From Actinomycetota bacterium (GTDB taxonomy: Bacteria; Actinomycetota; Actinomycetes; Nanopelagicales; Nanopelagicaceae): a stretch of DNA of 12,139 bases. The DNA lies in contig RFSC01000015.1 of NCBI GenBank assembly GCA_009924185.1, positions 1 to 12,139 on the forward strand, given 5' to 3'. Each line of letters begins with the position of its first letter. Position 1 is the stretch's first letter. The notes under the pieces are model-generated. The model was not told the origin of the DNA, ran no database searches, and worked only from the letters and a program-made list of their open reading frames with translations. Positions 1 to 6,700 of this stretch are shown here, one piece after another. A program made the position numbers and the translations under genes.

Positions 1-1
1 G

Positions 2-22
2 AGTCCAGATCCTTTCCGTTAA
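2..22 (+). CDS. possible 3' tail of an upstream plus-strand gene (partial)
   Basis: One forward frame entering from the left edge reads S-P-D-P-F-R and then a TAA at 20-22, seven bases before a strong terminator hairpin. A gene ending here would fit that arrangement, and in related actinobacteria chaperonin genes often lie on this side of whiB. Six residues are far too few to identify a family, and a stop codon in one of three frames this close to an edge is expected by chance. This is a weak positional inference. Confidence 0.2.
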   Translation, partial: SPDPFR

Positions 23-29
23 AAATATT

Positions 30-65
30 AAACCCCGGGGTCGCATCCCCGGGGTTTGTTTCTTT
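30..65. terminator. bidirectional intrinsic terminator
   Basis: A perfect 11-bp stem (30-40 with 47-57, AAACCCCGGGG / CCCCGGGGTTT) closes a six-base loop TCGCAT. On the plus strand it is followed by a T-rich run (TTTGTTTCTTT), suitable for ending an upstream plus-strand gene. On the minus strand it is followed by TTTAATATTTTT, suitable for ending the whiB transcript, whose stop codon is at 76-78. It is the only strong hairpin terminator I see in the window. Confidence 0.85.
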
Positions 66-75
66 AAGGAAGTAC

Positions 76-378
76 CTACGCAGTGAAGAAGCGTTGCTGA
101 CGCTGCGCTTTGCTGATGATGTCCAAACGCTCCTCTTCGGTTAAGCCTCCCCAAATGCCATATGGCTCTTGGGCGGCTAGGGCATGAGCTCTACATGCCG
201 CAATCACCGGACAGGTTGCGCAAACCGCTTTGGCGGCGTTCTCACGAGCCTTGCGGCGGGGGCCGCGCTCTCCATCTGGATGAAAGAACATCTCAGTTGG
301 AAGGGATCGGCAAGCACCCTCATACTGCCACTCCCAATTTGAGGCTACCGGCTTCGGTAAGCGCGAGGTTTCAGACAT
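76..378 (-). CDS. whiD: WhiB-family iron-sulfur regulator, WhiB3/WhiD type
   Basis: This is a small WhiB-like protein of about 100 residues. WhiB proteins bind a [4Fe-4S] cluster and usually act with the principal sigma factor; WhiB3/WhiD types are linked to redox sensing or sporulation. Visible features, numbered from the preferred start, are Cys23, the C-x2-C-x5-C set Cys53/Cys56/Cys62, and the G-[IV]-W-G-G turn at 74-78 followed by a basic C-terminal end. The segments around W-x-W-Q, MFFHPDGERG and CPVIAACR match WhiB3/WhiD rather than WhiB1 as I remember them. An upstream in-frame ATG at 402 would add eight residues. I prefer the ATG at 378 because a good promoter (TTGAAC, 17 bases, TATGGT) lies across the longer version and would begin the mRNA at this ATG. 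Length and N-terminus then agree with WhiB3. The gene ends at the hairpin terminator. Confidence 0.93.
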   Translation of the reverse strand: MSETSRLPKPVASNWEWQYEGACRSLPTEMFFHPDGERGPRRKARENAAKAVCATCPVIAACRAHALAAQEPYGIWGGLTEEERLDIISKAQRQQRFFTA

Positions 379-384
379 GGGTGA

Positions 385-413
385 ACCATACAATCGCGCC
401 ATAAGTTGTTCAA
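385..413 (-). promoter_or_regulatory. predicted leaderless promoter of the whiB gene
   Basis: On the minus strand a -35 box TTGAAC (408-413) is separated by exactly 17 bases from a -10 box TATGGT (385-390). Six bases later comes the ATG at 376-378. Spacing and hexamers match a principal-sigma-factor promoter whose +1 would be the A of the ATG, giving an mRNA without a leader. No Shine-Dalgarno sequence precedes either candidate ATG, which agrees with leaderless translation. The prediction is by eye only. Confidence 0.6.
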
Positions 414-498
414 GTACCTATCCCGCGAAACGCCCTTAAAAGTTGCTGAGAGCTAGTTTCAAGTCGCGCACACCACAATCTGGACGCAGTATTGGCCA

Positions 499-1410
499 GT
501 GGCTGAGAACTCTATTTCCCCCAACACCGAGGCGCTGACGGTGGCTGCCGTAGCCCGGCGGCTGGGTGTTGCCCCCGCTACCTTGCGGACCTGGGATCGT
601 AGATATGGGTTAGGGCCCTCCGAGCACAGCACCGGCGAACATCGCCGTTATAACAACCATGACTTAGCTCGCTTAACTCTGATGCGCAAATTGGTAATCG
701 CTGGAGTTTCACCTGCAGAGGCTGCACAACGAGCTTTAAGTTTTGATGGTCAATCCTCTGCCGAATTGATTTCAACCTCACTGTCTAAAGATGTAGAGGT
801 GCGAGAAGAGTTAGTTGAAACCTTAATCCGCGCAGCACGCGCCTACGATAGAAACTTTATTGAAGAGCTTTTGCGTGCCGAGTTATCTGCTCGCGGTATA
901 ACAAATACCTGGAATGAAGTAATTGTTCCATTACTAATCTTGATTGGCGATGAATGGGCTGAATCAGGAACTGGAATTGAAACAGAGCATTTAGTAAGTG
1001 AAATAATTAAGAGGTTGCTGCAGGAAGAAAACAAATCTGTACAAAATCCAATTAACGCCCGCCCTGTTTTGCTGGCCTGTATTGGGGAAGAGATGCACTC
1101 GCTGGCTCTTTATGCATTGGGCGCAGCATTGTCGGAGCGCAATATTGCGATTCAATTCTTGGGAGCTCGTACACCGATTGAGGCTATAAGCGCGGTAGTA
1201 AAGCGCTCTGCTCCGCCGGCAATCTTCCTCTGGGCGCAATTAGGAAAAAATGGCGATCCAGCAGTAATTGGGGAGTTACCTGCAATTCGTCCTGCACCGC
1301 GAATTGTTCTGGGCGGCCCTGGATGGAAATATTCTGATAAGAAATCTGCCGTTCTAGTGGATGACTTACTAGAGGCGGTCGAGGAGATTATGCGGGCGGT
1401 TGGCGCCTGA
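499..1410 (+). CDS. MerR-type regulator with cobalamin-binding domain (CarH/LitR-like)
   Basis: This 303-residue protein is probably a cytoplasmic transcription factor sensing adenosylcobalamin and possibly light. Residues about 12-80 form a MerR winged helix-turn-helix (TLRTWDRRYGL, then GEHRRY). Residues about 100-180 form the helical cobalamin-capping domain with W153-x9-E163-H164, the W-x9-E-H signature of CarH photoreceptors. Residues about 187-303 are a B12-binding Rossmann domain. In it E198-x-H200 fits the usual E-x-H-x-x-G motif that supplies the lower cobalt ligand, with Ala203 at the usual glycine. GTG at 499 is the only usable start after an in-frame stop at 454-456; no strong ribosome-binding site is seen. 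It is divergent from whiB and 45 bases (48 to the chosen start) upstream of guaB on the same strand, a place where a sigma-factor gene often sits in relatives. In known systems such regulators repress carotenoid genes in the dark; the target here is unknown. Confidence 0.85.
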   Translation: MAENSISPNTEALTVAAVARRLGVAPATLRTWDRRYGLGPSEHSTGEHRRYNNHDLARLTLMRKLVIAGVSPAEAAQRALSFDGQSSAELISTSLSKDVEVREELVETLIRAARAYDRNFIEELLRAELSARGITNTWNEVIVPLLILIGDEWAESGTGIETEHLVSEIIKRLLQEENKSVQNPINARPVLLACIGEEMHSLALYALGAALSERNIAIQFLGARTPIEAISAVVKRSAPPAIFLWAQLGKNGDPAVIGELPAIRPAPRIVLGGPGWKYSDKKSAVLVDDLLEAVEEIMRAVGA

Positions 1411-1447
1411 TCTAGCCCTTATTTGGTAGGCAATAATCACAACCATT

Positions 1448-1454
1448 AAGGTGG
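1448..1454 (+). promoter_or_regulatory. Shine-Dalgarno for guaB
   Basis: AAGGTGG, one mismatch from AAGGAGG, lies just before two consecutive GTG codons at 1456 and 1459. Taking AAGG as the core gives a seven-base spacer to the GTG at 1459, the more usual distance, so I prefer that start. An AT-rich AATAAT at 1432-1437 could be a -10 box in the 45-base gap, but no matching -35 box is visible. Confidence 0.6.
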
Positions 1455-1458
1455 CGTG

Positions 1459-2580
1459 GTGAGCGAGAATGTCAATGAAAAGGTCGCCATGTTGGGCCTT
1501 ACCTATGATGATGTGCTCTTACTTCCAGATGCCTCCGATGTAGTGCCCTCTGAGGTATCCACAAAAACCCAATTAACCCGCGATATTCAATTGGAAATCC
1601 CTTTGGTTTCCTCAGCCATGGACACGGTTACAGAATCAACAATGGCAATCGCGATGGCAAAAGCTGGCGGAATCGGAATCATCCATCGCAATCTCTCGAT
1701 TGATGAACAAGTTACTCATGTCAAACTTGTTAAAGGTGCAAATCTCTTGGTTGGTGCAGCAGTTGGTGTCGGCGATGATGGATACGAGCGAGCACAAGCC
1801 TTAATTGAAATCGGTGTTGATGTGGTAGTCGTTGATACTGCCCACGGACACCATCGTGCGGTTCTTGATGCAATCTCTCGAATTAAAAAGAGTTTTCCAA
1901 AGCAGGAGATTATTGGTGGAAATGTGGCAACCCGCGCGGGTGCGCAAGCCCTGATTAACGCAGGTGCCGATGCGGTAAAAGTTGGAGTGGGTCCGGGATC
2001 GATTTGTACTACTCGAGTTGTTGCAGGTGTCGGAGTTCCACAAGTGACTGCAGTTATGGAAGCCGCTAAAGCTTGCAAGAAAGCTGACATTCCCTTGATA
2101 GCCGATGGTGGTCTGCAGTACTCCGGAGACATTGCCAAGGCGATTGTTTCGGGGGCTGACTCGGTAATGCTAGGTTCATTGTTGGCTGGTTGTGAAGAGT
2201 CACCTGGCGAGTTGATTGAGATTGATGGTCGAAAGTACAAGAGTTATCGCGGCATGGGATCTCTAGGTGCGATGCAATCTCGTGGCACCAAGAAATCATT
2301 TTCCAAAGATCGCTACATGCAGGATGATGTTTTAGCTGAAGATAAATTGGTGCCCGAGGGAATCGAAGGAAAGGTCGCTTACCGCGGTCCAGTTTCTGAG
2401 GTGGTGCACCAATTAGTAGGCGGATTGCGCTCTGGAATGGGATATGCCGGCGCTGAGGACATCTCTGCTTTGCAAAAGCGGGGAAGACTTATTCAAATCA
2501 CCTCGGCTGGTTTGCAAGAGAGCCACCCTCATGATGTCTTGGATGTTGCAGATGCCCCTAACTACTACCGGAGTCGCTGA
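1459..2580 (+). CDS. guaB: IMP dehydrogenase lacking the CBS (Bateman) domain
   Basis: GuaB oxidises IMP to XMP with NAD+, the committed step to GMP, in the cytoplasm. The protein is only 373 residues, against about 490-530 for usual bacterial IMPDH, because the tandem CBS domains are cleanly missing. The barrel runs from GGIGIIHRNLSIDEQ through a five-to-six-residue link straight into LLVGAAVGV, where about 120 regulatory residues normally lie. The catalytic parts are intact (numbered from GTG 1456): the Cys loop GPGSICTTR with Cys184, Asp218 in IADGG, the MGSLGAM loop at 267-273, the flap Arg286-Tyr287, and PEGIEG at 300-305. The flap and MGSLGAM mark it as IMPDH rather than GMP reductase. 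Its stop shares one base with the start of guaB3 (TGATG), implying translational coupling. Without CBS domains, allosteric control by purine nucleotides through that module should be absent. Confidence 0.95.
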   Translation: MSENVNEKVAMLGLTYDDVLLLPDASDVVPSEVSTKTQLTRDIQLEIPLVSSAMDTVTESTMAIAMAKAGGIGIIHRNLSIDEQVTHVKLVKGANLLVGAAVGVGDDGYERAQALIEIGVDVVVVDTAHGHHRAVLDAISRIKKSFPKQEIIGGNVATRAGAQALINAGADAVKVGVGPGSICTTRVVAGVGVPQVTAVMEAAKACKKADIPLIADGGLQYSGDIAKAIVSGADSVMLGSLLAGCEESPGELIEIDGRKYKSYRGMGSLGAMQSRGTKKSFSKDRYMQDDVLAEDKLVPEGIEGKVAYRGPVSEVVHQLVGGLRSGMGYAGAEDISALQKRGRLIQITSAGLQESHPHDVLDVADAPNYYRSR

Positions 2581-3692
2581 TGGTTGATATCGAAATCTCT
2601 CCCGGCAAACGAGCCCGCACCGCTTACTCATTTGATGATATTTCTATCGTTCCATCACGTCGAACTCGGGAGCCAAACGAGGTTTCCACCAGTTGGCAGA
2701 TCGATGCTTACAAATTTGATTTACCTTTACTTGCTGCACCGATGGACTCTGTAGTTTCTCCTGAAACCGCAATTGCAATTGGAAAACTTGGTGGACTTGG
2801 AGTTTTGAATCTAGAGGGGTTGTGGACCCGTTATGAGAATCCCAAGATTCAACTCGGCGAGATCTCTTCAATTCCAGCTGATCAAGCGACCCGCAGAATG
2901 CAGGAGCTGTACAAAGCTCCAATTCGACCAGAATTGATTAAGGAACGAATTGCAGAGATCCGTGCTGCAGGAGTGACAGCAGCTGGAGCCTTGTCGCCAC
3001 AACGCACCGCCGAGTTTCATAAAGCGGTAATTGATGCTGGCGTAGACATCTTTGTAATTCGTGGCACCACAGTTAGCGCCGAACATGTTTCAAAGGCAAA
3101 TGAACCTTTGAATTTAAAGAAGTTTATCTATGACTTAGATGTTCCCGTGATTGTTGGAGGGTCTGCAACATCGCAAAGCGCACTACATTTAATGCGTGCT
3201 GGAGCCGCTGGTGTTTTGGTTGGTTTTGGCGGTGGAGCTGCGCATACAACAAGACAGGTTCTGGGAATTTCAGTTCCAATGGCAACTGCTGTTGCAGATG
3301 TAGCTGCTGCACGCCGTGAGTACTTAGATGAATCTGGTGGCCGTTACGTTCATGTAATCGCTGATGGTTCAGTAGGAAAGAGTGGAGATATCGCAAAGGC
3401 AATTGCCTGCGGCGCGGATGCGGTAATGCTGGGCTCACCGTTGGCACGAGCCGAACAAGCGCCAGGTCGCGGTTGGCACTGGGGTAGCGAAGCGCATCAT
3501 TCAGAGGTGCCGCGCGGAGCTCGAGTACATGTTGGCACTACAGGAACTCTGGAAGAGATTCTCTTGGGGCCTTCACACTCATCAGATGGAACCATGAATC
3601 TATTTGGCGCATTGAGACGTGCGATGGCTACATGTGGTTACTCAGATCTGAAAGAGTTCCAACGTGTTGAAGTGGTTCTAAACCGAGCCTAA
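2580..3692 (+). CDS. guaB3: GuaB3 family IMP dehydrogenase-related protein
   Basis: This 370-residue protein is a TIM-barrel paralogue of IMPDH of the GuaB3 group found beside guaB in actinobacteria; its reaction there is not settled to my knowledge. The N-terminus (ISIVPSRRTR near 21-30, then APMDSVVSPE) and the barrel end (IADGSVGKSGD at 260-270, GADAVMLGSPLA) are IMPDH-like, and the C-terminal region with W-x-W and DGTMNLFGALRRAM is typical of GuaB3. It has no CBS domain. In the loop equivalent to GPGSICTTR it reads GGGAAHTTR, so the catalytic cysteine position is His222. The IMPDH Arg-Tyr flap and the MGS-x-G-AM segment are not recognisable. Classical IMPDH chemistry through a thioimidate is therefore unlikely. 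The start ATG overlaps the guaB stop by one base, and guaA starts directly after its stop, so the three genes form one unit. Confidence 0.9.
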   Translation: MVDIEISPGKRARTAYSFDDISIVPSRRTREPNEVSTSWQIDAYKFDLPLLAAPMDSVVSPETAIAIGKLGGLGVLNLEGLWTRYENPKIQLGEISSIPADQATRRMQELYKAPIRPELIKERIAEIRAAGVTAAGALSPQRTAEFHKAVIDAGVDIFVIRGTTVSAEHVSKANEPLNLKKFIYDLDVPVIVGGSATSQSALHLMRAGAAGVLVGFGGGAAHTTRQVLGISVPMATAVADVAAARREYLDESGGRYVHVIADGSVGKSGDIAKAIACGADAVMLGSPLARAEQAPGRGWHWGSEAHHSEVPRGARVHVGTTGTLEEILLGPSHSSDGTMNLFGALRRAMATCGYSDLKEFQRVEVVLNRA

Positions 3693-5246
3693 ATGCGAAG
3701 CAACAACAATTTTGTTTTAGTCATTGATTTTGGAGCGCAGTACGCTCAATTAATCGCCAGACGGGTTAGACAAGCCCAGGTTTACAGCGAAATTCTTCCC
3801 GCTACGGCCTCAATTGATGAAATCTTGGTACGCAATCCAAAAGCCATAATCCTTTCCGGCGGTCCGGCATCTGTATATGCAGATGGAGCGCCAAAAATCG
3901 ATCCAAAGATTTTTGAGCAAGGCATTCCAATCTTTGGCATCTGTTATGGCTTTCAAGCAATGGCACAGGCTTTGGGGGGAGAGGTAGCTAAAACCGGCAA
4001 ATCTGAGTTTGGCAGAACCAAATTCTCTGCCAATAACTCAGCACAACTTTTTGCAAACTTACCTGAAGAGTTCAATGTTTGGATGAGTCATGGAGACAGC
4101 GTGGCCAAAGCTCCGGATGGATTTAAAACAATTGGCAGCACCGCAGACACCCCAATTGCAGCTTTTGAAAATGAAAGTGGGTTGTTAGCTGGTGTGCAGT
4201 TTCATCCCGAAGTTTTGCATTCAGAGTATGGCCAGCAGATTTTGCAACATTGGTTGATTGATATCGTTAAATGTAAACCAACTTGGACCTCAGAGAACAT
4301 CGTTGAAAATGAGATCATCAACATAAAGTCTCAGGTAGGCAATAAGAAAGTTATTTGTGGTTTATCAGGCGGGGTTGATTCAGCGGTTGCTGCAGCATTG
4401 GTTCAAAAGGCGATTGGCAACCAGCTCACCTGTGTATTTGTGGACCATGGATTATTGCGACATGGTGAAGCGGAACAGGTAGAGAAGGACTTTGTCGCGG
4501 CAACAGGCGTGCAATTGAAGGTTGTAGATGCAAAAGAGCGATTTCTAACGGCCCTATCTGGCATTTCTGACCCAGAGGAAAAACGCAAAATCATTGGCAG
4601 GGAGTTCATTAGAGTATTTGAAGCTGCAGCAGATGAGATCTCTAAAGATGAGAAGGTTGATTTCCTAGTTCAGGGAACGCTTTATCCAGACATTGTTGAA
4701 TCTGGTGGTGGGAGCGGAACTGCGAACATCAAATCCCACCACAATGTTGGCGGACTACCGGATGATCTTGAGTTCTCTTTGATTGAACCATTACGTACTT
4801 TATTCAAGGATGAAGTTCGGGAAGTGGGCATCAACTTGGGTCTTCCTGAGGCGATTGTGTGGCGCCAGCCATTTCCAGGACCAGGGTTGGCAATTCGAAT
4901 TGTCGGTGAGGTTACTGAAGAAAGACTTAAAATCTTGAGACGGGCCGACTTGATAGCTCGCGAAGAATTACAATTTGCCGGGCTAGATCGCGAGATCTGG
5001 CAGTGCCCAGTTGTGTTACTCGCAGATGTGCGAAGTGTCGGGGTGCAAGGAGATGGCAGAACATATGGTCATCCAATTGTGCTTAGGCCAGTCTCTAGCG
5101 AGGATGCGATGACAGCGGATTGGTCGCGTGTTCCTTATGAGGTACTTGCGAAAATCTCAAATCGCATCACCAACGAGGTGCGAGAGGTGAATCGAGTAGT
5201 TCTTGATGTGACATCAAAACCACCTGGAACTATCGAATGGGAATAG
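3693..5246 (+). CDS. guaA: GMP synthase (glutamine-hydrolysing)
   Basis: GuaA aminates XMP to GMP using ATP and ammonia released from glutamine, completing the pathway begun by guaB. At 517 residues it has the normal full length. An N-terminal class I glutamine amidotransferase domain (about 1-195) carries the nucleophile Cys84 in GICYGFQ and the His171-x-Glu173 pair in FHPEV. The ATP pyrophosphatase domain follows, with the P-loop SGGVDS at 225-230 and LVQGTLYPDIVESG near 326-338. The C-terminal dimerisation domain (about 390-517) ends in the typical KPPGTIEWE. The ATG immediately follows the guaB3 TAA with no spacer and no clear ribosome-binding site, so translation probably depends on reinitiation after guaB3. 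Nothing appears degraded. Confidence 0.98.
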   Translation: MRSNNNFVLVIDFGAQYAQLIARRVRQAQVYSEILPATASIDEILVRNPKAIILSGGPASVYADGAPKIDPKIFEQGIPIFGICYGFQAMAQALGGEVAKTGKSEFGRTKFSANNSAQLFANLPEEFNVWMSHGDSVAKAPDGFKTIGSTADTPIAAFENESGLLAGVQFHPEVLHSEYGQQILQHWLIDIVKCKPTWTSENIVENEIINIKSQVGNKKVICGLSGGVDSAVAAALVQKAIGNQLTCVFVDHGLLRHGEAEQVEKDFVAATGVQLKVVDAKERFLTALSGISDPEEKRKIIGREFIRVFEAAADEISKDEKVDFLVQGTLYPDIVESGGGSGTANIKSHHNVGGLPDDLEFSLIEPLRTLFKDEVREVGINLGLPEAIVWRQPFPGPGLAIRIVGEVTEERLKILRRADLIAREELQFAGLDREIWQCPVVLLADVRSVGVQGDGRTYGHPIVLRPVSSEDAMTADWSRVPYEVLAKISNRITNEVREVNRVVLDVTSKPPGTIEWE

Positions 5247-5255
5247 CAAAACAGA

Positions 5256-5261
5256 GAAGGA
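5256..5261 (+). promoter_or_regulatory. Shine-Dalgarno for the secreted prolyl isomerase
   Basis: GAAGGA lies ten bases before the ATG at 5272, in the 25-base gap after guaA. It is one of the few clear ribosome-binding sites in the window and supports the chosen start. The short gap and lack of a terminator suggest read-through from the gua genes. Confidence 0.6.
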
Positions 5262-5271
5262 TTGGATAGCG

Positions 5272-5958
5272 ATGAAAAGATTAGCGATTGCAACTGTTGC
5301 TGCGCTATTTACTTCGCTCTTTGCGGCACCAAATTACGCTTTAGCAAATACACAGAGACCTAAAGCTGTTACCGCCAAATCTGAATCTGTAAAAACAGAA
5401 AAGGTGCGTTGCAAAAATACAAAAGCTGCAGCAGCCAATCCAGCCCGAATCGCGCCACCTGAAAACATCTTAAAGCGTGGCCCACGTACTATTACCTTGC
5501 AAACAAATTGTGGAAACATCGTGATTCAAACCTTTTTCAAGCAAGCTCCAGTGACAATTACCGTTTTGAGCTCATTGATTAGAGGTGGTTATTACAACCG
5601 TACTCTTTGTCACCGCCTGACAACTGAAGGAATCTATGTTTTGCAGTGCGGAGATCCCACAGCCACTGGATCCGGTGGCCCTGAGTTTCGCTATCGTGAT
5701 GAAAATCTGCCATTAGCCGGAACAAATAACTATCCTGCCGGCGTAGTTGCTATGGCTAACTCCGGCCCAAATACCAATGGCTCACAGTTCTTTTTGGTTT
5801 ATAAAGACACAACCCTCGGGCCTAATTACACAATCTGGGGTCGAATCACTTCTGGTCTAGAGATTGTTAGACACATTGCCGAAGGTGGCGTCAAAAATGG
5901 CGAAGCCGATGGTGTTCCAATGCGCACCATTGCAATTGAACGTGCAACCAGCAATTAA
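5272..5958 (+). CDS. secreted cyclophilin-type peptidyl-prolyl isomerase
   Basis: A cyclophilin-fold isomerase that should help proteins fold outside the membrane. The 228-residue product starts with a classical signal peptide: K2-R3, a hydrophobic core to about residue 20, and a likely signal peptidase I site A-L-A|N after residue 25. There is no lipobox. A low-complexity Lys/Ala-rich linker (about 28-60) precedes the cyclophilin domain (about 72-225). Active-site positions include Arg115 in CHRLTTEGIYVLQCGD, Gln125, and Gln172/Phe174 in MANSGPNTNGSQFF. The human CypA Phe60/Met61 pair reads Tyr122/Val123 and His126 reads Tyr186, changes I associate with actinobacterial PpiB-like proteins. 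Cys47, 80, 113 and 126 could form disulfides outside the cell. It follows guaA by 25 bases; a functional link with purines is not evident. Its stop overlaps that of the convergent deacetylase gene. Confidence 0.93.
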   Translation: MKRLAIATVAALFTSLFAAPNYALANTQRPKAVTAKSESVKTEKVRCKNTKAAAANPARIAPPENILKRGPRTITLQTNCGNIVIQTFFKQAPVTITVLSSLIRGGYYNRTLCHRLTTEGIYVLQCGDPTATGSGGPEFRYRDENLPLAGTNNYPAGVVAMANSGPNTNGSQFFLVYKDTTLGPNYTIWGRITSGLEIVRHIAEGGVKNGEADGVPMRTIAIERATSN

Positions 5959-6677
5959 TCGGTATTTATAACTTTAAATACTTCGGCAACTCTTCCTTCT
6001 GCTAATCCTTGAGCCTGGGCATTACGTTCGCCCCATTCCCGCACCATTCTCTCCAACTCCTTGTTGTGAGCAGTTTGACTCACATGAGACTGCAAAGCAG
6101 CCATCTTCTTGCTGAAGGTATCGGTGATGTCAACAAAATGATTTGGAGTTGGTGAACCGGTCATCCAAACTTCGCGCACTCGCCAGGGTTCGAAACCAGC
6201 CTCCTTTAAATCTGTGAAGGCATAAGGGTTTCTCGCATCGGGATACACCGCTTGAATTGCGGTCTCGCCAGCTGCTAAATGATCGGGATGGCTAGCAAAG
6301 ATACGCTCCCAATTGCGCTCAGGGGATTGCACCAACATGCGATCTGGTTTTGCAATTCTTATCGCCTTTACAATCTCTTTACGTAACTCGATAGATGGCA
6401 TCAGCCAACCATCACGATAATTCAAGAAGGTGATATCACTTACGCCAAGTGCCGCGCCGGCATCACGCTGTTCTTTTTGTCGTACCTGCGCCATTTGCTC
6501 AAGTGGAATACCAGACTCTTCTCCACCCTGATCGCCGTTGGTGATGATGCAGTATGAAACCTGGATTCCTTTAGCGCTCCATTGTGCAATTGTTCCGCCT
6601 GCACCAAAATCGCAGTCATCAGGATGGGCCATGACAACTAATACCCGCTTGATTTCATCATCGTTCAATGGAGTCAC
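5955..6677 (-). CDS. PIG-L/LmbE family zinc deacetylase
   Basis: A 240-residue cytoplasmic protein of the PIG-L (LmbE) fold, whose members remove acetyl groups from N-acetylglucosamine conjugates or related small molecules. The zinc-site motif AHPDD at 17-21 gives His18 and Asp21 as ligands with Asp20 as likely general base; ASHPDH at 128-133 gives the third ligand His133. The surrounding SPERNWERIFASHPDH and VYPDARNPYAF segments differ from what I recall of the mycothiol enzymes MshB and Mca, so I give only the family; the substrate is unknown. The GTG start at 6677 is supported by AGGA seven bases upstream. The gene is divergent from pcrA, with 23 bases between start codons, and its stop overlaps the prolyl isomerase stop by four bases. 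Confidence 0.88.
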   Translation of the reverse strand: MTPLNDDEIKRVLVVMAHPDDCDFGAGGTIAQWSAKGIQVSYCIITNGDQGGEESGIPLEQMAQVRQKEQRDAGAALGVSDITFLNYRDGWLMPSIELRKEIVKAIRIAKPDRMLVQSPERNWERIFASHPDHLAAGETAIQAVYPDARNPYAFTDLKEAGFEPWRVREVWMTGSPTPNHFVDITDTFSKKMAALQSHVSQTAHNKELERMVREWGERNAQAQGLAEGRVAEVFKVINTD

Positions 6678-6684
6678 CGCTCTA

Positions 6685-6688
6685 TCCT
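6685..6688 (-). promoter_or_regulatory. Shine-Dalgarno for the PIG-L deacetylase
   Basis: On the minus strand AGGA sits seven bases before the GTG at 6677 and decides that start, since the next in-frame ATG is at residue 16, just before the zinc motif. Because this leader lies opposite the pcrA start, the deacetylase promoter must lie within the beginning of the pcrA coding region. Confidence 0.55.
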
Positions 6689-6693
6689 AGACT
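6688..6693 (+). promoter_or_regulatory. candidate -10 box for leaderless pcrA transcript
   Basis: TAGACT (a TAnnnT box) is followed by seven bases and the ATG at 6701. This spacing would put the transcription start at or next to the start codon. No convincing -35 box is found 16-18 bases upstream and there is no Shine-Dalgarno sequence before the ATG, so support comes mainly from spacing and from the same arrangement at other genes here. Confidence 0.4.
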
Positions 6694-6700
6694 TCTCATC

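Noticed and set aside
162..404. Plus-strand open frame opposite whiB
   Set aside because: It is the complement of a confidently identified WhiB gene and resembles no family.
1411..1458. Purine riboswitch upstream of guaB
   Set aside because: The gap is only about 45 bases and shows no conserved aptamer core or terminator hairpin.
1716..2240. Long open frame (174 codons) antisense to guaB
   Set aside because: It lies fully inside a well-supported guaB, has a proline/threonine/alanine-rich composition typical of an antisense shadow, and has no recognisable domain.
1459..2580. GMP reductase as identity for the short GuaB
   Set aside because: The length fits GMP reductase, but the MGSLGAM loop, Arg-Tyr flap and PEGIEG segment are those of IMP dehydrogenase.
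5955..6677. MshB (mycothiol biosynthesis deacetylase)
   Set aside because: The zinc motifs are shared by the whole PIG-L family, but the sequence around HPDH and the N-terminus do not match what I recall of MshB or Mca.
6668..6700. Upstream ATG extension of pcrA
   Set aside because: The eleven extra residues precede the conserved family start, overlap the deacetylase start, and a -10-like box lies between the two ATGs.
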